DNA of 12,693 nt from Microbacteriaceae bacterium (GTDB lineage: Bacteria; Actinomycetota; Actinomycetes; Actinomycetales; Microbacteriaceae), in NCBI GenBank assembly GCA_947447385.1, contig CANFKN010000021.1, positions 1 through 12,693 on the forward strand, in the 5' to 3' direction. The translations under genes were made by a program, and so were the position numbers. This document shows positions 6,427 to 12,693 of the stretch, piece after piece (position 1 is the stretch's first letter; each line of letters begins with the position of its first letter). A model generated the notes under the pieces. The model made no database searches, was not told where the DNA came from, and saw only the letters and a program-made list of their open reading frames with translations.

Positions 6427-8204
6427 ATTTCGCAAAACACTGGTGGCAAGCGATTGTGGGTTTTCGTTTTCCTGAAAACCTCGGCCGCTGGGTTTTGTCA
6501 TGGAAATTTTGGGTCGGCATTGCGCCAATGCGACTTGTGGTCATGGATCAAAGGTTTCTTTCGAACCATGAACATTATTTGACCCACCTATTGCCGAGTC
6601 TGCTAGTGGCTTATTTGTTTTCAGGGCTACCCCTTTATCTCGCCAGCATTACAGTGCTGAAAAACCGATTCACCTCTGCACCAAACACTGTTGTTTCAGT
6701 CGTTGTGTGGATGCTATCTGACGTAGCTTTGAGCGCTTCGGCAGTGTTTTTGCTTGGCCCTGAGAACTTGAGAAGTCAAAGACTTGCCATGCCCATTTCG
6801 ATGGTCATTCACGCCATTGGATCGATTCCAATCGGCGCGACCCTGTTGTTTGGGATCTGCCTGACGTTCTTAGCCATAGACCGGGCAAACAATCTGGCGA
6901 GCTCGCTCGCCCAACAGCAAGTGCTGCTTGAAAGTGCAGACGATTACTATGTTTCAATTCGCCAAAAGTTCAGCGACCAGATTGCGGCTTCACTTAAGCC
7001 AGGATTCGAGCGCATAAAACTTGAAGTTGCGACCCTCACTGAGAAGCGAGTCTTTAAGGGCAAGCTATCAGATTTTGCCGAACGTGTTCGAGAATTCACA
7101 TCTTCTGAAGTGAGACAACTTAGCCACCTAATTGCGGCAAACGAAATCGAAGTGCGACCGCTTGAGCTCAAAGGCGTTCAAAGCTTCTATCGGCAGAGCC
7201 TTTTTGCTGCTGGTTCTTTGCGCCCAGCGAATGCCTTTCTTGAGGCTTGGATATTCGTGGCGTTTGGGTTTATTACCCGCCCTGACAGCGCTTGGTGGCT
7301 GTTGGTAATTGAAGGTTTGGTCGTGTGGTTTGCCGCAGACCTTTCTATTCGTCTCAACCACATCTATTTTCATGCGGGTATCGTCTCTCGTTCACTAATC
7401 ATGGCAATCAGCTTTCTAGCGCCGATTATTGTTGCTTCTGCCGTTGATGCGGCTTTGAACAATAGGTATGAACAAAGCTCGATCGGTGTGTATGCCTTTG
7501 TAGTTGTTTTGTGCTCGCTCCTTCTTAGCTACCCATATCGCTATCACCTCGAAGTGAGTGCCAAGCTTGAATCAGCTGAGGTAGCCACAAATCGACTGCT
7601 TAATCGAATTCGCGCTGAGGCAAGTTCTATTCGCGACGGCTTCTCGAGGTTTATTCACAGCAAGATTCAGGGGCGGCTCGCCTTGGTCTCGTTTATTCTC
7701 GGCCAGCTTGCTACGGGTGAAATCAAAGGACGTGAAAAGACCAAACAGGTCAAACGTCTAACCGAGCTGTTAGACACCATTGAAGAAGAGTTAAAAGGCT
7801 TATCTCCAGACGCCCCTCACCAATCACTTTCAGAATTGGCAGCACAGCTAGAGGTTGAATGGGCTGGTCTTCTCGAAATACTCTTCGAAGTCGAACCGAC
7901 CGCGACCGCCGCGTTGAGTAGAGATTCCATTCTCGAGAACCAAGTCGCTTCAATCATTGAAGAGGCTCTTCTCAACTCGCGACTGCATGGCAAGGCGAGT
8001 GAAGTGTCAATCAGAGTTTCGAAATCGGCTGGCGCGCACAAGCGCATAAAGGTAACGGTCATCGACAATGGTGTAGGTCTAGCCAAAGAACGCAATAGCG
8101 GTTTGGGCAGCAGCTATTTTTCAGCCGTCTGCGAGAGCTGGACGATCAAGAGAATCGACTCGAAGACACGGTTTGATGCGCTAGTTCAGGGAGCTTCGGC
8201 GTGA
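6423..8204 (+). CDS. Polytopic membrane sensor histidine kinase (NarL-partner type)
   Basis: This 593-aa kinase has two membrane blocks: about three helices at 55-151, then three to four at 272-370. Between them is a charged helical cytoplasmic segment of about 110 residues. After the second block, FIHSKIQGRL carries the probable phospho-acceptor His412 in a variant HisKA_3-like dimerisation helix. A HATPase_c domain follows, with N-box EEALLNSRLHG (N518), G1 box VIDNGVGL (D548) and G2-like SGLGSSYF. The final residues resemble the last strand of the fold. The GTG at 6423 overlaps the regulator stop as GTGA, so translation is probably coupled; an in-frame ATG at 6396 would give nine more residues. 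It pairs with the response regulator just upstream. No recognised extracellular sensor domain is seen, so it may sense membrane or envelope state. The signal is unknown. Confidence 0.88.
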   Translation: MNFAKHWWQAIVGFRFPENLGRWVLSWKFWVGIAPMRLVVMDQRFLSNHEHYLTHLLPSLLVAYLFSGLPLYLASITVLKNRFTSAPNTVVSVVVWMLSDVALSASAVFLLGPENLRSQRLAMPISMVIHAIGSIPIGATLLFGICLTFLAIDRANNLASSLAQQQVLLESADDYYVSIRQKFSDQIAASLKPGFERIKLEVATLTEKRVFKGKLSDFAERVREFTSSEVRQLSHLIAANEIEVRPLELKGVQSFYRQSLFAAGSLRPANAFLEAWIFVAFGFITRPDSAWWLLVIEGLVVWFAADLSIRLNHIYFHAGIVSRSLIMAISFLAPIIVASAVDAALNNRYEQSSIGVYAFVVVLCSLLLSYPYRYHLEVSAKLESAEVATNRLLNRIRAEASSIRDGFSRFIHSKIQGRLALVSFILGQLATGEIKGREKTKQVKRLTELLDTIEEELKGLSPDAPHQSLSELAAQLEVEWAGLLEILFEVEPTATAALSRDSILENQVASIIEEALLNSRLHGKASEVSIRVSKSAGAHKRIKVTVIDNGVGLAKERNSGLGSSYFSAVCESWTIKRIDSKTRFDALVQGASA

Positions 8205-11200
8205 AGCCCGTGTTGAGGGCCAGATTGGTCAAAGTGTGGCTGGTGCTTTTGCTGGCGCAAATGGCGGGAGTTCCCGGCGTATCAGCACAGGCCGCACCTG
8301 TGGCAGGCATGGAACTAACGGTGGCCACAAGTTCTGCAAACCAACAAATATCTCTACCGATTTTCGGCACTGTCAACTCAATTCAGGTCACGTGGAGTTC
8401 GAGCCCAGGTGACGTTTCAGCCGTGACATCTTCTGCAGGCTTCATTTCGCACACCTACCCAACCGCCGGCACTTACACAGTGAAAATCGACGGCACGAGC
8501 TTTACGCAGTTTGGAAACGGTTCGGCTTATCAAGGTTCAGACCTGATCACCTCGGTTTCAACTTTTGGGGCGCTCGGCATCAAGAGCCTAAATGGCGCTT
8601 TTGCGGGTGCATCATCGCTGATAAGCCTGCCCGCCACTTTGCCAGCGGGAGTCACATCGATGCGCCAAATGCTTTCAGGGGCAACGGCGTTCAACCAAAA
8701 TGTTGGCGCGTGGGATGTCTCAACCGTCACTGAAATGAGCGGTTTATTTGCGGGGGCTACTAGCTTTAACCAGAACATTAGTCAGTGGAACACATCTTCG
8801 GTAACCGACTTCAGCTCGATGTTTGCCGGCGCCACAGCTTTCAATAATGGCGAAAATGGCAGCTTTGCACAAAATTCCTTAGCGTCCAGCGGCACTAAGT
8901 GGTCGATGGCAAAGGCTACAAACCTGAGCTCAATGTTTGCCGGTGCAACAAGTTTCAACCAGCTAGTTTCAAACTGGGATGTCACCAAAGTCACAAACTT
9001 TAGTTCAACGTTTCGTGGCGCCACGGGGTTCAAACAATCTGTTGCGGCCTGGCGTCCACATGCGGCGTCAACCATGGCAAACTTCTTCACCGGTGGTTCA
9101 TGGAACCTGAGAACCTATGACGCCACATTGATCGCGTGGGCAGCTGACAGCGCCAACCCAAAGGGCATCTCGTTTGATGCGGGCTCATCAAAATATAGTT
9201 CGGCTGCTGCCGGGGCAGTGAGCACGTTGACCGGCGCGACCGCACCGAATTTTGGTTGGACTATCAACGACGCCGGGTTATCGTCGGCAAAAGTCACTAG
9301 AACAATCACTTGGCAGACCCGCCCGAGTGATGCCGTAGGTCTGACCGATGTGCTGCCGCCGTTGCTAGCCGTTGACTCTGAGGGTGCGACTGGATTCACA
9401 TATTCAGTCGCCGGCACATCGAGTGCCGTCTGTTCGGTGAACCCAACAACCGGCGTCATTACCGTTATTTTTGTTGGTGATTGCACATACACCGCATCGA
9501 TTGCTGAAGACACTTTTGCTTTAGCAGCAAGCTTGACCACAACCTCAGTAATCAAACCTGTCACGCCTTCGGAGCCCCGAACGGTGAGCGCAGTAGTAAC
9601 CGGTCGCGATATTGCAGTGAGTTGGACGGCACCTGCCAATAAGGGTGGCACCGGAATCGCAAGCTATATCGCAACAGCATCGGCCGGCGGCAGCGACTAT
9701 GTTTGCACCGCGCAGTCGCCTGCACTCACCTGCACGATACGAGGTGTTTCACGTGGAACCTCTGGTTTTAGTTATGCGATAACCACCAACTCGGTGGGAA
9801 AAGCTTTTCGCACCGATCTGGGTTTGGTGTCAAGACCATCGCTTGCAATTAGTGCAATCGTTGACCCGCCTCTAGATCGAACGGCTACGTTCACGCAGAC
9901 ACCAGCCCTAGAAGTTGATTTTGGCCCATTAGGCTCGGTGGCTGCCGTGGACTCTCTGGGCGTAACCACTCCAACCTACGCGATTGATCCCGCCTCGACT
10001 AACGTTTGTTCGATTGACGCTGCATCGGGCGCATTGACCGCGTTGCGTTCTGGCATGTGTTATTTCGTTGCAAACGTAGCTGCCGACCCGGATCGCCGAG
10101 CTGCAACTTCAACCGGCTTGGTGAAGATTCGACCTTTTACCCCAGGAGCTCCGACTATCACCAGTGCCGTAGTTGACGGGCGCAACATCACCGTCAATTT
10201 TGATGCACCTGTTTATGACGGCGGGTATGACCTCGGTCACTATGTGTTCACTGCATCGAACTTGGTGAGCAGTTTTAGCTGTGAGGTTCAAGCACCTGCA
10301 ACAAGTTGCATAATCTCAGATGTCTCTCGCGGTGATTCTGGCTTTGATTACAGCATCACCGGCGTGACGCACGGTGCCGTTTTTGACGGCAGGGCTGGCC
10401 TTATCTCGGTTGAGTCTGCAGCCGAAACCGTTCACATTGACGCTCCTCTGGTCACGGCCCTTGCATGGCAGAGCAAGCCAGCGCAGACCGAGCCTTTTGG
10501 GGCTTTGAAACCACTTGAAGCTGCCGAACCAAATCAACTCGGCACAGTCGTCTATAGCGTTCTAGCTGACTCGGTCGATGTCTGTTCAGTCGCAGTCAAT
10601 ACAGGTGAAATAACCGCGCTTAGAGCTGGCGACTGCAACTATCGGGCAGATATTTTTAGAACCCCAGACATTTTTGCCAGCGCCGTGTATGGCTCAACCC
10701 ACATCACAACGGTTCAACCTAGCGCGCCACTCGATGTGTCAGCTCAGGTTGACGGCCGACAAATCACCGTAAGTTGGAGCCCGTCACTGAACGATGGTGG
10801 CATTTCACTGACTGATTACTATGTGACCGCCGATGGCGGAGGCAACACTTATGTTTGCCACGTGCCAGCAACAGAAAATTCTTGTGTCGTGCAAGATGTG
10901 TCTCGTGGCGAATCTGGGTTGGCATATGATGTGGCCGTTAGAGCGCGAAACGCTTCTTTTGATGCTTTGCCCGGGCTCTATTCTGCGTCGTCAGCCTCTG
11001 CGTTAGCTCAAATCGAAGCTCCACTGACCAGAACTCTATTTTGGCAGTCGGTCTCACCAGAGAAAGCAAACTTTGGGCCACTCACGGCGCTAAGAGTCGC
11101 TGGTGACCTAAACGGGGTTACGCCTAACTATTCGGTGCGTTTTGACTCGCAAGCGGTTTGTCGTGTTGACCCTGAAACTGGCCAACTAACTGCGCTTCGA

Positions 11201-12693
11201 GCAGGAACCTGTCATTTCAGCTCGACAGTCATCGCAGACGCTGACTTTCACCAAGGCGTTATCGAGGGTTCAACTCTAATTTCACCGGTAGCTCCGTCTC
11301 AACCTCTAAATGTCTCAACCAGCGTTGACGGCAGAAACATCACCATCAGCTGGAGCGCCCCCATTGCTGACGGCGGAAACGGCATTGAGGGATATCGCGT
11401 TGACCTACTCTCAGGGGTAGCAAATTACTCGTGCACCGTTTTAGCTCCTCTGAACGAGTGCGTTATTTCAGCGGTCACTCGCGGGTCGGCGGGAGTCACC
11501 TACAGCGTTTCTGTGAGAGCGCTGGGCCAGCCGTTCATGGCGGCGGAATCAATCGAATCTTCAGCCAGCGACACCGTAGAAGCTTTAGTGACTGCCCCAA
11601 TCAGTAGCATCGTGACCTGGCAGAGCGCACCCGCTGCCCAGACCTACTATGGCGCACTGCCAAACCTAGCTGTTGTGGGTAATCAACAATCTGCATCGCC
11701 GGTTTTCACGATTGAAGCAGATTCTGATTCGGTTTGTCGAGTTAACCCTTCGACAGGCGAACTATCGGCTTTGCGCGTTGGCCTCTGCAAATATCGCGCC
11801 CAGATAGCAGCTGACCCAGACCACGCAGCAACTGACATAACCGCAAGCACGCTGATCTTGGCTTCACCTCCTTCACAACCCCGCGCGGTTTCTGCAATTG
11901 TGAACGGCCGCGATGTGACAGTCAGCTGGAGCGCACCGCTTGACGATGGTGGCAACGGCTTAAGTGGCTATCACATAACGCTCGAGGCACCTGGTCAAAA
12001 GTTCACCTGTGAAGCAACCGCTGACACCTACCAGTGCAAGGTTTCAGGGGTAAATCGAGGGGTTGAAGGCTACAACTATGTAGCGAAAGTTCAGGCAATA
12101 GGGGCGAGCTTTAATGGGGGCGAGCAACAGCTTTCTGCGTGGTCGGAGGGAGCAAACGCACCGGTCGATGCACCTATAGACCGCCGACTGGCTTTCGTTT
12201 CAAGCCCCCAGGGTATCGAGAATTTTGGCCCGCTCACGCCAGTTGAATTATCTGGCGACCTTACGGCAGCAACTCTGAAATTTTCAGTTTCACAGTCATC
12301 GGCAGATTTTTGCAGCATTAACGCCAGCTCGGGTCGTTTGACCGCACTTCACGCGGGAATCTGCAACTATCGCGTCGAGGTCGATGCCGACCCAGATCAC
12401 TTTGCGTCGCTTCTAGAGGGGCAAGTAGTCATCAGGCCGATTGCGCCGACTGTGCCTCGAGACGTAAAGACTCTCGTTGACGGCCGCAATCTGACCATCA
12501 CGTGGTCAGAGCCGGCAGCCGGCGGCGGCAATGGCTTGGCCGGCTACAACGTCAAGGTTCAAAGCGGTGACCAAGTTCTAGGCTGTGACACCGTGTTCGG
12601 GCAAAACAGCTGTCAACTTGCCGCCCTAGACAGAGGCGCTGCTGGTTTGACCTATCTTGTCAACGTCAGAGCTATTGCTAACGCATTCGACGT
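8201..12693 (+). CDS. Giant secreted surface protein: PKD-like, DUF285/BspA repeats, six Ig-like/FnIII modules (3' incomplete)
   Basis: A frame opening at GTG 8201 has no stop to the window end: 1497 complete codons, C-terminus missing. AGGGAG (8188-8193), seven bases upstream, is a good ribosome-binding site, and the start overlaps the kinase stop as GTGA. The signal peptide has a basic n-region (K2, R6, R8, K11), a WLVLLL core and VSA cleavage at about 29. A PKD-like region (about 47-105, SHTYPTAGTYTVKI) comes first. Five BspA/DUF285-type 25-aa repeats (about 157-294) follow, with FAGATSFNQ, W and VT motifs. From residue 368, six copies of a ~192-aa unit pair an Ig-like domain with an FnIII domain, each unit with four cysteines. 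The first ~367 residues contain none. Such architectures are typical of adhesins. It closes the signal peptidase-regulator-kinase operon. The anchor, if any, lies beyond the window. Confidence 0.88.
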   Translation, partial: MKPVLRARLVKVWLVLLLAQMAGVPGVSAQAAPVAGMELTVATSSANQQISLPIFGTVNSIQVTWSSSPGDVSAVTSSAGFISHTYPTAGTYTVKIDGTSFTQFGNGSAYQGSDLITSVSTFGALGIKSLNGAFAGASSLISLPATLPAGVTSMRQMLSGATAFNQNVGAWDVSTVTEMSGLFAGATSFNQNISQWNTSSVTDFSSMFAGATAFNNGENGSFAQNSLASSGTKWSMAKATNLSSMFAGATSFNQLVSNWDVTKVTNFSSTFRGATGFKQSVAAWRPHAASTMANFFTGGSWNLRTYDATLIAWAADSANPKGISFDAGSSKYSSAAAGAVSTLTGATAPNFGWTINDAGLSSAKVTRTITWQTRPSDAVGLTDVLPPLLAVDSEGATGFTYSVAGTSSAVCSVNPTTGVITVIFVGDCTYTASIAEDTFALAASLTTTSVIKPVTPSEPRTVSAVVTGRDIAVSWTAPANKGGTGIASYIATASAGGSDYVCTAQSPALTCTIRGVSRGTSGFSYAITTNSVGKAFRTDLGLVSRPSLAISAIVDPPLDRTATFTQTPALEVDFGPLGSVAAVDSLGVTTPTYAIDPASTNVCSIDAASGALTALRSGMCYFVANVAADPDRRAATSTGLVKIRPFTPGAPTITSAVVDGRNITVNFDAPVYDGGYDLGHYVFTASNLVSSFSCEVQAPATSCIISDVSRGDSGFDYSITGVTHGAVFDGRAGLISVESAAETVHIDAPLVTALAWQSKPAQTEPFGALKPLEAAEPNQLGTVVYSVLADSVDVCSVAVNTGEITALRAGDCNYRADIFRTPDIFASAVYGSTHITTVQPSAPLDVSAQVDGRQITVSWSPSLNDGGISLTDYYVTADGGGNTYVCHVPATENSCVVQDVSRGESGLAYDVAVRARNASFDALPGLYSASSASALAQIEAPLTRTLFWQSVSPEKANFGPLTALRVAGDLNGVTPNYSVRFDSQAVCRVDPETGQLTALRAGTCHFSSTVIADADFHQGVIEGSTLISPVAPSQPLNVSTSVDGRNITISWSAPIADGGNGIEGYRVDLLSGVANYSCTVLAPLNECVISAVTRGSAGVTYSVSVRALGQPFMAAESIESSASDTVEALVTAPISSIVTWQSAPAAQTYYGALPNLAVVGNQQSASPVFTIEADSDSVCRVNPSTGELSALRVGLCKYRAQIAADPDHAATDITASTLILASPPSQPRAVSAIVNGRDVTVSWSAPLDDGGNGLSGYHITLEAPGQKFTCEATADTYQCKVSGVNRGVEGYNYVAKVQAIGASFNGGEQQLSAWSEGANAPVDAPIDRRLAFVSSPQGIENFGPLTPVELSGDLTAATLKFSVSQSSADFCSINASSGRLTALHAGICNYRVEVDADPDHFASLLEGQVVIRPIAPTVPRDVKTLVDGRNLTITWSEPAAGGGNGLAGYNVKVQSGDQVLGCDTVFGQNSCQLAALDRGAAGLTYLVNVRAIANAFD
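8669..9082 (+). repeat. BspA/DUF285-type 25-residue repeats in the giant protein
   Basis: Units begin at 8669, 8744, 8819, 8933 and 9008. Three of the four steps are exactly 75 bp. The step from 8819 is 114 bp because of a 13-residue insertion containing NGENGSFAQN. The repeated protein pattern is M-F-A-G-A-T-x-F-N-Q, then W-D/N, then S-S-V-T. This is the pattern of bacterial surface leucine-rich-like repeats known as DUF285 or BspA-like. Confidence 0.8.
9302..12693 (+). repeat. Six tandem ~576-bp Ig-like plus FnIII modules
   Basis: Module starts, aligned on the 'xTWQS' motif, are at 9302, 9887, 10460, 11036, 11612 and 12188, giving steps of 585, 573, 576, 576 and 576 bp. The FnIII halves begin near 9566, 10142, 10727, 11294, 11870 and 12446. 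Each Ig-like half carries C-X16-C around TG-ITALRAG, and each FnIII half carries C-X8-C after GGxGLxxY. DNA identity is low although protein spacing is rigid, so these are old duplications. The sixth module is cut by the window end. Confidence 0.85.

Noticed and set aside
8530..9651. Several antisense frames of 80-180 aa under the giant protein gene
   Set aside because: The sense strand has a continuous 1497-codon frame with clear domain repeats. The antisense frames carry inverted repeat patterns only.

Overview
The window looks like an Actinomycetota chromosome. It has moderate GC, GTG starts, stop/start overlaps, a probable leaderless promoter, a SipW/ER-type signal peptidase and an actinobacterial-style LuxR-family two-component pair. 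A Microbacteriaceae-like source of modest GC is my guess from overall style; no marker gene is present to prove it.

Layout. Bases 1-92 hold the 5' end of a leftward gene that looks like a TetR-family regulator. A short divergent intergenic region follows, with a 20-bp inverted repeat and a -10 element placed for leaderless transcription. Bases 169-3966 encode a cysteine-free secreted protein of 1265 aa: signal peptide, one FnIII-like domain, twelve ~75-aa divergent InlB B-type repeats, one Listeria-Bacteroides (Flg_new-type) repeat and an unrecognised C-terminal domain. A strong terminator ends it. After a promoter region with a direct repeat comes a 265-aa exported protein (4176-4973) that looks like a SipW-class substrate. 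A 16-bp-stem terminator separates it from a tightly packed four-gene run: SipW/ER-type signal peptidase (5079-5795), NarL/LuxR response regulator (5779-6426), polytopic histidine kinase (6423-8204) and a giant secreted protein starting at 8201 and still open at the window end (at least 1497 codons). The giant protein has a PKD-like region, five BspA/DUF285-type 25-aa repeats and six copies (the last incomplete) of a 192-aa Ig-like plus FnIII module with four invariantly spaced cysteines.

How the genes may work together (inference). The window reads as a cell-surface locus. Two very large repeat-built secreted proteins and one probably abundant exported subunit sit beside a dedicated signal peptidase. 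An adjacent two-component system could sense the envelope and control their expression, and a TetR-like regulator could control the first protein. No sortase, LPXTG signal, transposase, tRNA, rRNA or CRISPR array was seen. The closest known parallel is the Bacillus SipW-TasA arrangement, but the subunit here shows no TasA similarity I can point to.
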